Assembly: GCA_019309045.1 (NCBI GenBank)
Contig: JAFDGZ010000025.1
Coordinates: forward strand, 1-35,510
DNA: 35,510 bases
Direction: 5' to 3'
DNA from: Deltaproteobacteria bacterium
GTDB taxonomy: Bacteria; Desulfobacterota; Syntrophobacteria; BM002
A program made the position numbers and the translations under genes. This document shows, piece after piece, positions 9,677-17,517 of this stretch (the first letter of the stretch is position 1; each line of letters opens with the position of its first letter). The notes beneath the pieces are model-generated. The model was not told the origin of the DNA. It did not search any database and saw only the letters and a list, made by a program, of their open reading frames with translations.

Positions 9677-11716
9677 ATGTCCAGCCGCCTTCGCAAAACG
9701 CGAAACATCGGCATCATAGCTCACATCGATGCCGGCAAGACCACAGTTACTGAAAGGATGCTCTATTACACGGGCAAGTCTCACAAGATGGGTGAGGTGC
9801 ATGACGGTGAAGCAGTCATGGACTGGATGGAACAGGAACAGGAACGCGGCATTACCATTACTTCAGCTGTTACTACCTGCTTCTGGCGCGAACACGAAAT
9901 TCACCTGATAGACACCCCTGGGCACGTAGACTTTACTATCGAGGTGGAGCGTTCTCTTCGAGTACTCGATGGGGCCATCGGCGTCTTTTGTGCTGTGGGT
10001 GGAGTGGAACCTCAGTCAGAGACCGTCTGGCATCAGGCTGACAGGTACAGAGTGCCCAAAATTGCCTTTATCAACAAAATGGACAGATTGGGAGCTGACT
10101 TCTTCGGCACGGTCCAGCAAATACGTGAAAAACTGGGAGCCAGACCACTGGTGTTGCATATACCGTTTGGTTCTGAAGCAAGTTTTGCCGGGGTGATTGA
10201 TCTTGTCCGCATGCAGGTAGTATCCTGGGACGAAGCTACCTTGGGGGTAGTCTACGAATACCACGAAATTCCACAGTCGCATCTGAAGGAGGCAGCTGAC
10301 AAAAGGGAAGAACTGCTTGAAAACATAGCAGAGTTCGATGACGAGCTCATGGAGAAGTACCTGGCAGATCAACCTGTTGAGGCAGAGGATTTGCTCCCTG
10401 CTATACGCCGGGCTACTTTGAATTTGGACGTGGTTCCAGTTCTCTGTGGCAGTGCACTCCGTAACAAGGGCATTCAACTACTGCTCGATGCGGTAGTCGA
10501 CTTCCTCCCAAGTCCCCTGGATGTGTCTGCTGTGGCAGGCCAACATCCCAAAGACGGCCGCCAGTTAACCCGGGGTAGCAGTGAAAAAGAGCCTTTTGCT
10601 GCTCTGGCTTTCAAGATCCACATGGATCAGGGTCGCAAACTCACCTATGTTCGAATTTACTCGGGTTCGGTTACTACAGGTACTGATGTCTACAACGTGA
10701 ACAAAGATGTCAAAGAGAGGGTGGCGAGAATTTTTCAAATGCACGCCAACAAGCGCGAACGTCGCAACAGGGCGGCTGCAGGAGAAATTGTTGGCATGGT
10801 TGGTCTCAAGGCAACTACCACTGGCGACACCCTTTGCGACCCGCAACATCCCATATTGCTGGAGCGCATCGAATTCTACGAACCGGTAATTTCGATTGCC
10901 ATGGAGCCTCGCACCCACGCAGATGAAGACCGCATACTCCAGGCCCTGAGCAAATTGGCGGAAGAGGATCCCACCTTTCGCTATCGCCAGGATGCCGATA
11001 CTGGGCAAACAATAATTTCTGGCATGGGGGAACTCCATCTGGATATCCTGGTTACTCGGCTTCTGCGAGAGTATTCACTGCAGGTAAATGTGGGCAAACC
11101 ACAGGTCGTCTACCGGGAAACCATTTGCAGGGAGGTGGAAGCTGTTGGCACCTTTGACAAGGAAATTGCCGGTGTTCGCCACTTTGCTCAGGTAGAACTC
11201 CATCTGCAGCCCAGGGAACGAGGCAGAGGCAACCTCTTTCGCGACCTGGTCCGAGACGGCTCCATACCAGTGGAGTTCATTGGCGCCGTTGAACAGGGTG
11301 TCATGGAATCAATGGAAAGCGGCGTACTGGCGGGTTACCCCATGGTGGATGTGGAAGCAGCTGTGATCGGCGGCACCTATAAAGAGCAGCTAGCCAGCGA
11401 ACTCGCCTTCAAAGTTGCCGCTTCCATTGCTTTTCAGGAGGGCTGCCGCAGAGCCCAACCCCAGCTGCTGGAGCCCATCATGGCAGTGGAGATTCTCTGT
11501 CCGGAAGAATTTACTGGCGAAGTGATCAACGATCTCAATATCCGCAAAGGCAAAATTGAGGGGGTCCTCAGCAAGCCCTCTGTAAAGATTGTCAGGGCCA
11601 CTGTGGCCTTATCCAAAATGTTTGGCTATTCCACAGCACTGCGCTCAGCCACCCAGGGGAGAGCAAGCTTTACCATGCAGTTCTCTCATTACGACAACAT
11701 TCTGGAAAAAAAATAA
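9677..11716 (+). CDS. fusA: Translation elongation factor G (stand-alone copy)
   Basis: Predicted 679 aa. GTPase motifs are intact: G1 AHIDAGKTT (15-23), switch [14 protein letters not shown]3 DTPGHVDF (79-86), G4 NKMD (132-135) and SAL (G5-like, in CGSALRNKG). Domains II-V follow, including the [12 protein letters not shown]-terminus close to the usual EF-G end. EF-G drives ribosomal translocation and, with RRF, recycling. The neighbours are not rpsL, rpsG or tuf, so this is probably a second EF-G copy outside the str operon. A specialised role (for example recycling only) is possible but cannot be read from sequence. The start has AGGAAAGCAGC just upstream. Confidence 0.95.
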   Translation: MSSRLRKTRNIGIIAHIDAGKTTVTERMLYYTGKSHKMGEVHDGEAVMDWMEQEQERGITITSAVTTCFWREHEIHLIDTPGHVDFTIEVERSLRVLDGAIGVFCAVGGVEPQSETVWHQADRYRVPKIAFINKMDRLGADFFGTVQQIREKLGARPLVLHIPFGSEASFAGVIDLVRMQVVSWDEATLGVVYEYHEIPQSHLKEAADKREELLENIAEFDDELMEKYLADQPVEAEDLLPAIRRATLNLDVVPVLCGSALRNKGIQLLLDAVVDFLPSPLDVSAVAGQHPKDGRQLTRGSSEKEPFAALAFKIHMDQGRKLTYVRIYSGSVTTGTDVYNVNKDVKERVARIFQMHANKRERRNRAAAGEIVGMVGLKATTTGDTLCDPQHPILLERIEFYEPVISIAMEPRTHADEDRILQALSKLAEEDPTFRYRQDADTGQTIISGMGELHLDILVTRLLREYSLQVNVGKPQVVYRETICREVEAVGTFDKEIAGVRHFAQVELHLQPRERGRGNLFRDLVRDGSIPVEFIGAVEQGVMESMESGVLAGYPMVDVEAAVIGGTYKEQLASELAFKVAASIAFQEGCRRAQPQLLEPIMAVEILCPEEFTGEVINDLNIRKGKIEGVLSKPSVKIVRATVALSKMFGYSTALRSATQGRASFTMQFSHYDNILEKK

Positions 11717-11904
11717 AGGGTGCTACTCTGTTCTGGCAGTGCCTTCCCCTCTGCAGCATTTACCTCAAAGTTGATATATCATCCAAAAGCCAAATGTTGT
11801 ATGAACTTGTATGGTGCTTCCCATGCCTGTCACCTCATCGCCAGCGGGGATGGCTAAAACAGTAAGAGGAAAATGACATGGCATCTGCGATGAGGTGTAC
11901 TGTT

Positions 11905-12537
11905 TCAGTCGATCTGTCTCAGGTGCCCGATGGCCTTCCTTAGCGCTGCCGAATGTACTTCCCCGGCAAAATGTACTGGACTTTTGCCATAGAAAGGATC
12001 CCAGCCAGCGGGATCGGCTCCACAGAAAAACTGGGTCTCCAGGCCGATGCGCACCACTGCCTCCTCCACAGACAGGCCCACCACCTTGTCGGCAGCCTTC
12101 CAGGTTGCCCCGCATGGGGCTCCCCGAACCACTACGATGCTGCCTATGCGATCCCTGTCCATCTCTACAATCAATTCGGGAGTGCCGAACCTTTGTCCAT
12201 AAAGCCCCAGGCAAGCCTGCCGGGAAAGGCCGCATCAGGTGGGCGGCGTAAAGACCCCCGGCAGTCTGATTTTTTTGCCAGAAGCCACAACCGGGATGTT
12301 TTTCTTGCTGAACATCCTGGCGAGATCATGAGATAGATCAGGATGTTTCAAGAAGTCCAGAACGAGGTCCACCCGTATGTTGCTCGGCAGATATTCCCTG
12401 CAATCGTCTAACAGAGGTGGCAGCATTTCATCAATGGAAAAAACCTCCAGGCAAAAGTCGCCATTGCCATACTCGCGAATACCCGCTATCTTCGCCTCAC
12501 CACTGCCGTTTTGCTGGCATACAAGAATACGCATCAT
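11905..12537 (-). CDS. DUF166-family protein with one in-frame TGA (candidate selenoprotein)
   Basis: The minus strand reads 100 codons from ATG 12537, then TGA at 12237-12235, then 109 more codons in the same frame to a stop at 11905. Both halves look like DUF166 (PF02593): the N-terminal half has the Rossmann-like MRILVCQQNG start and DLVLDFLKHPDL, and the C-terminal half has the family's APCGATW motif with VVGLSVEEAV. The TGA is codon 101, directly followed by Cys102 in a PPT-U-CGL context. From memory, family members have a conserved Pro-x-Cys stretch here. A gene caller would split it into a 100-aa and an 89-aa gene. Selenocysteine is my preferred reading, because there is no frame change and no other damage. 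A nonsense mutation or sequencing error is the alternative. Family function is unknown; some databases label it thymidylate-synthase-like. Confidence 0.6.
12205..12224 (-). promoter_or_regulatory. Weak bSECIS-like hairpin after the DUF166 TGA
   Basis: In the mRNA, bases 11-30 after the UGA form CCC-GG-CAGG-CUUG-CCUG-GGG: two short helices with a GG bulge and an apical loop 20 bases after the UGA. That distance suits a bacterial SECIS element. The stem is short and lacks an obvious bulged U, so support is limited. Confidence 0.35.
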
Positions 12538-12674
12538 TACTCGGTCTTTTCTCTCTCGGATCCCGCTTCAGTATCGGATCGCGGTTAGAGAAACGCTGCT
12601 GCCGAGGGTTCACCTTCCTGAAACGACTTACCTGCAGGAGAGGCCCTCCAGCCACGACATAACAACATCAACCC

Positions 12675-13316
12675 TTACCGCATCCGGCAACGCACCAACC
12701 TGCTTCTGCCCGAGGGGGAGTGACTCAGTTCCACCGAACTGAAAACCTCCTTGAAGGGTGTCAGATCACCTGTAGCAAATTCTCTGGCGTCTTTCGAACC
12801 CATCGAGGCGATTCTGGCATAAAATAGTAATTTTTGCACTCTTTTTGCCGGCACCTCGTGCTCCATAACAAGCACCACACCTTCCGGCTTCACCACCCGC
12901 GCCATTTCTCGCAGGGCCTTGTCTCGCGCCTCGCCCTTCAGTTCATAAAGTGCATGTGAGCAGGTCACCACATCCATACTGTCGTCCCTAAAGGGGAGTT
13001 GTGCGGCATCGGCCTGCACAAAATTGACCTCTGCTGAAAAGCTTTTCTTTCTGGCCTGCAACAGCATCCCTCTGGAAAAATCTAGTCCAAAGAAAATGGT
13101 TCTCCTGCTGGCTTCTCCAAATGCAGCAAGTACCGAACCTGTACCACAACAGACGTCCAGAACACGAGCACCTCCTTTATTGCTCAACTCGGCCGCCTCT
13201 ACCAGAAAATGCCTGGTGTCCTGCTCATCCCGACGGGCATGGATCTTGATGAAAGTGTCATAAAAGCGAGAAAACAGATCATAGTATTTTTGTCTACCCT
13301 GGCGATAACTTGTCAT
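12675..13316 (-). CDS. Class I SAM-dependent methyltransferase (UbiE/COQ5-like)
   Basis: Predicted 213 aa from ATG 13316, which has GGATGAG upstream; a frame extension to 13370 is less likely. Motif I is VLDVCCGTGSV at about residue 52, followed by the acidic LDFSRGML strand, VQADAAQLPFRDDSMDVVTCSHALYEL (motifs II and post-II) and LREMARVVKPEGVVLVMEHE (motif III). This is a Methyltransf_11/UbiE-type fold with a quinone- or small-molecule-like signature; the substrate is unknown. It lies 137 bases upstream of the DUF166 gene on the same strand. Confidence 0.88.
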   Translation of the reverse strand: MTSYRQGRQKYYDLFSRFYDTFIKIHARRDEQDTRHFLVEAAELSNKGGARVLDVCCGTGSVLAAFGEASRRTIFFGLDFSRGMLLQARKKSFSAEVNFVQADAAQLPFRDDSMDVVTCSHALYELKGEARDKALREMARVVKPEGVVLVMEHEVPAKRVQKLLFYARIASMGSKDAREFATGDLTPFKEVFSSVELSHSPSGRSRLVRCRMR

Positions 13317-13904
13317 GGTTGTCTCATCCAGACTCAAAGAGCAGACTCTCCTTGTTCCGCTAAAAAGCATAGCAGCTCAACCAGATCACGACAAGCGTCT
13401 TGGACAGAATTCACTGGTCTCCTGCCCCTGCCGCTGGATGTGGATGGTCTTCTCCACGAATCCTTTGCAGGAGCAATGACAGCTCAATGCCATTTGCATG
13501 AGGCAGCAGGGCAAAATTGCTTCAAGCTGCAAAAGTGCGGCCCAGGTGTGGTCCCTCAAAGATCTTGCTTCCGCACAAGTACACTCCTGCTAAGGCCCGA
13601 ACTGTGGCGCTGCATGGCTCAAAGTCTGCTGTTCTGACAAAAACAGCGTGGTACAGAGTTTGCTAGTTTCCTGGAGAGTGTTAGACAAGGAACGCTGACC
13701 CCGGGCAAAAAGAGTACTGTACTGGCAAGTTCCTCGGGCACAGCGGTTCTGCTCCCATGAGGGAGTGTATGATTTGCCATACATAAACGGAGGAAAAGAC
13801 ACAGCCAAAAACTACCAGCCACCAGATATGAGTAAAAAATAATATTCCTCCTAGGGCAAGAGTTTCTACGAAACTAAATTCAGGCTGCAGACAGAGGAGA
13901 ACCC
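13317..13904. other. Intergenic region, divergent methyltransferase and bactofilin
   Basis: About 590 bases with no open frame that resembles a protein. Both flanking promoters should lie here. The right end supplies the AGAGGAG ribosome binding site of the bactofilin gene. I see no strong repeat or palindrome. Confidence 0.5.
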
Positions 13905-14354
13905 ATGGCTATCTGGAAAAAGAAGACGGAAAAGTCTGCGAACAGGAAAGGCCTTACCTTTATAGGCGACAACTGCAAAATTGAAGGACGAGTCGAGGTC
14001 CAGGGTGAACTGGTTGTCAACGGCCGCCTTCAAGGAACGGTGAAATGCGATACTTTGCACACAGGGCCTAGCAGTCACCTCGAGGCCAACATTGTAGCAG
14101 GCAACATGTTTCTCTCCGGCAGAGTGGAAGGCGAAACCCTGGTACATCAGCATCTGGCCATTACCAGTACCGGGGTGCTCTCCGGCAAGGTTTCTTATGA
14201 AACCCTGTCAATAGAATCCGGCGGCATACTCAATGGCGATGTATTGAAGAAGCAAATGAACTCCAACAAGGTTCTCTCTCTGGAGGAAGCAGGCGAGCCA
14301 AAATCAGAGAATCAACCGTCCAAGAAACCATCCGGCAAGTCCAGTACAGGATAA
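13905..14354 (+). CDS. Bactofilin (polymer-forming cytoskeletal protein)
   Basis: Predicted 149 aa. A short basic N-terminal tail (WKKKTEKSANRK) precedes the DUF583/bactofilin right-handed beta-helix of repeated G-x-hydrophobic turns (GLTFIGDNCKIEGRVEVQGELVVNGRLQG, SHLEANIVAGNMFLSGRVEG and so on), then a disordered Ser/Lys/Glu-rich tail. Bactofilins self-assemble into non-polar filaments that organise cell-wall enzymes, stalks or chromosome segregation factors. The start is supported by AGAGGAGAACCC-ATG. The gene is convergent with the selenocysteine DsrE gene, with a long hairpin between them. Confidence 0.93.
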   Translation: MAIWKKKTEKSANRKGLTFIGDNCKIEGRVEVQGELVVNGRLQGTVKCDTLHTGPSSHLEANIVAGNMFLSGRVEGETLVHQHLAITSTGVLSGKVSYETLSIESGGILNGDVLKKQMNSNKVLSLEEAGEPKSENQPSKKPSGKSSTG

Positions 14355-14412
14355 TGTCTGAGCCCGGTTCATCCTCCAGCCTGGGCGAAGGAATGAACCA
14401 GCTGCTCAGACA
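14355..14412. terminator. Long hairpin between convergent genes, candidate bidirectional terminator
   Basis: TGTCTGAG (14355-14362) pairs with CTCAGACA (14405-14412), and inside it GGTTCAT (14366-14372) pairs with ATGAACC (14393-14399), extended by CC/GG past a bulged A. It starts directly after the bactofilin stop and lies 61 bases after the stop of the convergent DsrE gene. There is no U-tract on either side, so termination is inferred from position only. Confidence 0.5.
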
Positions 14413-14473
14413 ACATCAGGAGGGAATTGACAAAACCGCACCGCTCCGAGCAGTGCAGCACACCAACTCACTC

Positions 14474-14830
14474 TTAAAAGCTCAAAGTTTCCGATTCAGC
14501 CATAAGATCGACCAGGAAGGGCGCCCCTTCGATACGTACCCCCGGAAGCATCTCATCGGGGGATAAATACCTGTGATCCACTCAGGCCTTGCAGGCATAA
14601 ATGGGGGCATCGTGTTCAATGAGATAATCAATAAAGGGCTTCATCTCCTCGCCAGTGGACGCTCTCGCCCCTTCCGCCATCCCGAATTGGACCCAGTGGA
14701 TAGCATCGTCGACAAGAAAGACGCTGACGTCGTGCCCCTTTTCGCAGGCCACTTTGGCAAACTGAAAGGCGCGCGTCGCTCGGCCGGCCTTTTCGAAGCC
14801 ATTGGAAATAATAAAAACCATTTTTGACAC
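14474..14830 (-). CDS. DsrE-family sulfur carrier with active-site selenocysteine (TGA, residue 83)
   Basis: From GTG 14830 (GGAGG 8 bases upstream) the frame reads 82 codons to a TGA at 14584-14582, then 35 more codons to TAA at 14474. The post-TGA part (VDHRYLSPDEMLPGV...ETLSF) is normal DsrE family C-terminus. It aligns without gaps to the neighbouring DsrE at 15374-15742: C83-T-P-C86-IKERQIDEAD there, C80-K-A-U83-VDHRYLSPDE here. The TGA thus sits exactly on the cysteine that carries the persulfide in DsrE/TusD. A SECIS-like hairpin follows. DsrE-like selenoproteins have been reported from deltaproteobacteria and marine metagenomes, which supports the reading. A gene caller would stop at 14582 and lose the catalytic residue. 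It is the last gene of the Hdr-TusA-DsrE operon and probably accepts or passes sulfane sulfur. Confidence 0.85.
14532..14570 (-). promoter_or_regulatory. Bacterial SECIS-like element in the DsrE gene
   Basis: Counting from the UGA, bases 20-25 (CCCCCG) pair with 38-43 (CGGGGG) around a 12-base loop AUGAGAUGCUUC. U19 is bulged, and the stem continues with U17-A45 and A18-U44, then further pairs down to base 12. The apical loop begins 26 bases after the UGA, inside the range used by SelB. A bulged U just under a GC-rich upper stem is a feature of known bacterial SECIS elements. Confidence 0.7.
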
Positions 14831-14918
14831 AGTATTCACCTCCTTTCTCCGTTAATTTTCAGGCAGCAATTTTTGCCAACGAGCAGAAATGGCAAGTTCT
14901 TCTCCCCAGCCTGTCGCA

Positions 14919-14940
14919 CCTTACCCCAGCGGGGTGAAGG
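14919..14940. other. Hairpin between the second and third DsrE genes
   Basis: CTTACCCC and GGGGTGAAG pair across an AGC loop with one bulged G (14919-14940). It lies in the 120-base gap before the selenocysteine DsrE, inside the operon. It could be a processing or attenuation site that changes expression of the last gene. Confidence 0.35.
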
Positions 14941-14950
14941 CGGCACCAAT

Positions 14951-15295
14951 CTAGGCTTTGATATAATGATATCCCTGGTCTTCGAGATCGAGAATTGCTC
15001 GGAGACCGTTCGGCACGCACTGGATGAATTCTGGCAGGTTTTCCGGTTTCAGGTTTAGAAAACGAAGCGAGTCTTCACATGCCAGGATGGAAAAGCCTTT
15101 CTGGCTCAACTCTTGTATCTCTTCCCGCAGCAAGCGGTCGCAGGCGATGCACACTCCGGCTGCAAAAATATCAGCAATTATAGTAATCTGCAGGCCGGCA
15201 TCTCCCTCCCTCTCTACCAGCCTAGCTGCCTGTTTGACGACCAGGCGCCACTTGTCCCTGTCAGATAAGTGGATAAGAATCTTCTGCCTTGCCAC
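14951..15295 (-). CDS. DsrE-family protein (second of three)
   Basis: Predicted 114 aa from GTG 15295, chosen because AAGGAG lies 5 bases upstream; a TTG at 15313 overlaps that site. The fold order QKILIHLSDRDKW...RLVVKQAARL...LQITIIADIFAAGVC...KGFSILACEDSLRFLNLKPENL matches DsrE/DsrF-like proteins. Cys73 (ILACEDS) occupies the usual active position. C49 and C52 (CIAC) and C93 are additional. The CIAC pair after the third strand is not part of the basic family pattern and could bind a metal or form a disulfide. Soluble, cytoplasmic, probably a persulfide carrier in this operon. Confidence 0.78.
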   Translation of the reverse strand: MARQKILIHLSDRDKWRLVVKQAARLVEREGDAGLQITIIADIFAAGVCIACDRLLREEIQELSQKGFSILACEDSLRFLNLKPENLPEFIQCVPNGLRAILDLEDQGYHYIKA

Positions 15296-15373
15296 ACCAT
15301 CTCCTTGAGGCAACTACATGCTATTGTCAGAAGGTACAAGCATTGCTTATCTCACATGACACTCTGATTTCAG

Positions 15374-15742
15374 CTAGTACACCAGCGTGGCGTTGGCAGT
15401 GAGAATTTCCTGGGTTAGAACGCCTGAGGCTGTTGGGACTGCGCCTTCAATAAGATCAGCCTCGTCAATTTGCCGCTCCTTGATGCAGGGGGTACAGACT
15501 AGAAGCCTGCCACCAGCCTCCCTGTAGCTATCCACCAGTTGTTTGAGCGGCGGCAAGCCAGCAGCAAAAACATGCTCCATGCAGTGGTTAGTAGCAAGTA
15601 ATACTCCCGTGCCCTGCAGCACCACTACGGCCTCCACGTCCATAACCTGGGCCGCATTTGCCAGGACGAACGGCAAAGTAGCCCTTTCCGGATCTTCTCC
15701 TGCATGAGTTACAATATAAATTATTTTTTCCTTCTCTGCCAT
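15374..15742 (-). CDS. DsrE-family protein (first of three)
   Basis: Predicted 122 aa; ATG 15742 has AAAGGAGG 7 bases upstream. It shows the DsrE fold: KIIYIVTHAGEDPERATLPFVLANAA, a VEAVVVLQGTGV strand, GLPPLKQLVDSYREAGGRLLVCTPCIKERQI. C83 and C86 form the CxxC of the family, with the second Cys being the sulfur-carrying residue by homology. The third DsrE in the operon has selenocysteine at the C86 position, so this paralogue is a useful internal reference. It follows HdrB by 85 bases. Role inferred: persulfide transfer between TusA and the Hdr-like complex. Confidence 0.86.
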   Translation of the reverse strand: MAEKEKIIYIVTHAGEDPERATLPFVLANAAQVMDVEAVVVLQGTGVLLATNHCMEHVFAAGLPPLKQLVDSYREAGGRLLVCTPCIKERQIDEADLIEGAVPTASGVLTQEILTANATLVY

Positions 15743-15827
15743 GGTTGCCTCCTTTTATCAGCTCCGTTCTGGGAGTCTCAAGATATTGATGGCAAATTCA
15801 CCCTGCTGCTATTTACAGAAGCTCACC

Positions 15828-16757
15828 TTATGCGCACTTGGCAATCACTGTGGAGAGATCCTCTGCCTCCACTCCACCTTTCCTCAGATTTGCCATGCAA
15901 ATTGGACACATTGCCACTATCGGTGCCCCAGTACCTTTCAGCTCAGCAATTCTTCTGTCCCCAATTTCTTTAGACAGTTTTGGGGAAATGGACTCAGCTG
16001 GCCCACCGCAGCAATGAGTAAACTGCCCCGAGTTTCGCACCGCCACACATTCGATGCCAAGACTCGTCAGCAGCTTCACAGGAACCTCTGAAAGCTCCAG
16101 GTAGCGCCCATAGAAGCAAGGATCATGAAGTGTCACTCGCTCACCGTTGCCGTTATCTGCCTTGAAGTCCGCCAGCTCGAAATAAGTGTGCACCTCGAAG
16201 TTTTCCCCCACATACTTTGGATAGAGCACTTTCAAAGCATATGTGGTGTGAGGATCCACAGTTATCAACTTGCGCACTTTGTGGCGCTTCAAGGTGCTGG
16301 CCACAAATCTTGCGTGTTCTATAAAGCCGTCGATGTCTCCAAGGTCATAGAGCAAGATGCCGCTGTAGAAGTCGAGATCTGGCTGATAGTAGAAATCAAC
16401 TTCTGATTTTTCGAGAATCTTGACCACATTGAGCAGCATGCCGTTGAACTTTTTTTTCTCCTGCCTTGAGGCGAGAAAAGCAAAGCCCAGACCTACAAGA
16501 AACTTTGGCATATATTTCCCATAGCCCACGTAGTTTGCCAGGGCGGTATCCTCGTAGCGTTCAAGATAGGCCGTGGTCTTCTCTATGTAGGGAACCGATT
16601 GATACATGAGCCCAGTATAGAGCATGGCATCACCTGTTGTGGGCAGGGAGGCCTTCTTCCACCATCTATTTATGACAAAGTTTGGCGCCCCAAAGGGATT
16701 CCTGCTTTTTCGGACATTGTCGGCTATCAGTTCAATGATATCTCGTGGTCTATACAT
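15828..16757 (-). CDS. hdrB: Heterodisulfide reductase subunit B-like CCG-domain protein
   Basis: Predicted 309 aa from ATG 16757, which has GGAGGGGG upstream and overlaps the end of hdrC by 8 bases. One CCG cluster-binding domain is visible: C214 (HDPCFYGRY), C249-C250 (THCCGGPAES), and C284/C287 (MCPICMANL). The N-terminal half is related to HdrB/DsrK-type proteins (DAMLYTGLMYQSVPY) but lacks a second CCG motif, so it probably binds one non-cubane or [4Fe-4S] cluster rather than the two of methanogen HdrB. In this family the CCG cluster handles disulfide or persulfide-type substrates, consistent with the adjacent sulfur-carrier genes. Cytoplasmic; no membrane helix. Confidence 0.88.
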   Translation of the reverse strand: MYRPRDIIELIADNVRKSRNPFGAPNFVINRWWKKASLPTTGDAMLYTGLMYQSVPYIEKTTAYLERYEDTALANYVGYGKYMPKFLVGLGFAFLASRQEKKKFNGMLLNVVKILEKSEVDFYYQPDLDFYSGILLYDLGDIDGFIEHARFVASTLKRHKVRKLITVDPHTTYALKVLYPKYVGENFEVHTYFELADFKADNGNGERVTLHDPCFYGRYLELSEVPVKLLTSLGIECVAVRNSGQFTHCCGGPAESISPKLSKEIGDRRIAELKGTGAPIVAMCPICMANLRKGGVEAEDLSTVIAKCA

Positions 16758-17061
16758 GAGCTGTCCCCCTCCAGTTGGCAATGACAAACCGCCGCAATGC
16801 CAGGATAATTTCCCCCGGATCCGCCTCCCTCGGGCAAGTATGGCTGCACATGCCGCAGTGGAGACAGCGCCAGAGTTCATCAGCACTCTCGAGAATTCGC
16901 TCTCCAGCCCCTATTTGCGTGTAACGAATCATCTTTCTCGGAAAGTGTTCATAAATGAGTGGACATATAGCCGCACAGGTGCCGCAATTAAAGCATTCCA
17001 TGGCCGTGTCAACGCCGAAATGCTCCAACTTTTCAGCAAATTGAGGATCAACCACTGCCAT
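16750..17061 (-). CDS. hdrC: Heterodisulfide reductase subunit C-like ferredoxin
   Basis: Predicted 103 aa from ATG 17061, supported by AAGGAAGG 7 bases upstream; an upstream ATG at 17124 overlapping the preceding stop is possible but has a weak site. Two [4Fe-4S] motifs: C23-x2-C26-x2-C29-x3-C33P and C66-x2-C69-x2-C72-x3-C76P. This is the HdrC/QmoC-type two-cluster ferredoxin that passes electrons between HdrA and HdrB. The basic stretch between the clusters (EHFPRKMIRYTQIG) is family typical. There is no membrane domain, unlike QmoC, so the complex is predicted to be soluble. Confidence 0.92.
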   Translation of the reverse strand: MAVVDPQFAEKLEHFGVDTAMECFNCGTCAAICPLIYEHFPRKMIRYTQIGAGERILESADELWRCLHCGMCSHTCPREADPGEIILALRRFVIANWRGTAHV

Positions 17062-17120
17062 ATCTAAACCTTCCTTTCCTGAGGGGCTGTCATCTCTTCT
17101 GCCCGAGAAAGTCATATCTT

Positions 17121-17423
17121 TCATTCTGCTCTTGACAGCCCTGCTGCCAGCTGGTATCGGAAAAAGCTGCCGTCTTTTTCTCCTTCGACAACCTCACCGT
17201 ATTTTTTCAGAGCAGCCACAAACCAAAGCACCTCTGCTGGCTCCAGGCCTGTAGCCTCGGCCACCTCTGGTATTGTTCGTTCGCCGTTGTTCAGCTGCTC
17301 TTTGATGGCCTCAATCTTTTTCTTCTGTATTTTCATTCTGGCTGAAGCTGCTTTGATCATCTCCTTGCGCTCGGCCCTCAGCTGTTTCATCGCCTGTTTT
17401 TTGCTCTTGTCGTTGTTGTCCAT
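17121..17423 (-). CDS. Winged-helix-like small protein inside the hdr operon
   Basis: Predicted 100 aa from ATG 17423 (GAGGGACTC upstream); ATG 17438 is an alternative. The first ~45 residues are a highly charged Lys/Glu helix (KKQAMKQLRAERKEMIKAASARMK), followed by a helix-turn-helix-like stretch (RTIPEVAEATGLEPAEVLWFVAALKKYGEV) and a short wing (GSFFRYQLA). No known function is recognised. Similar small genes accompany hdr-like clusters in Desulfobacterota to my recollection. It could be a regulator or a subunit that docks between HdrA and HdrC. It sits 94 bases after hdrA and overlaps or abuts hdrC. Confidence 0.72.
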   Translation of the reverse strand: MDNNDKSKKQAMKQLRAERKEMIKAASARMKIQKKKIEAIKEQLNNGERTIPEVAEATGLEPAEVLWFVAALKKYGEVVEGEKDGSFFRYQLAAGLSRAE

Positions 17424-17517
17424 GGTAGAGTCCCTCATTTGAGCATCGCTCTAGAGCATCCACTCCTTGAATGCCCAGAGAACATCTTCGCTGAATTCTG
17501 ACGGAGTGCTTTTCCTT

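Noticed and set aside
12175-12234. DUF166 halves treated as two separate genes
   Set aside because: They share frame, strand and family, and the second has no start codon or ribosome binding site close to the break; selenocysteine or a nonsense change explains them better.
14354-14566. 70-codon open frame after the bactofilin gene on the plus strand, starting in a TAATG overlap
   Set aside because: It lies on top of the conserved C-terminal part and SECIS-like hairpin of the DsrE gene on the other strand, includes the convergent hairpin, and resembles no protein.
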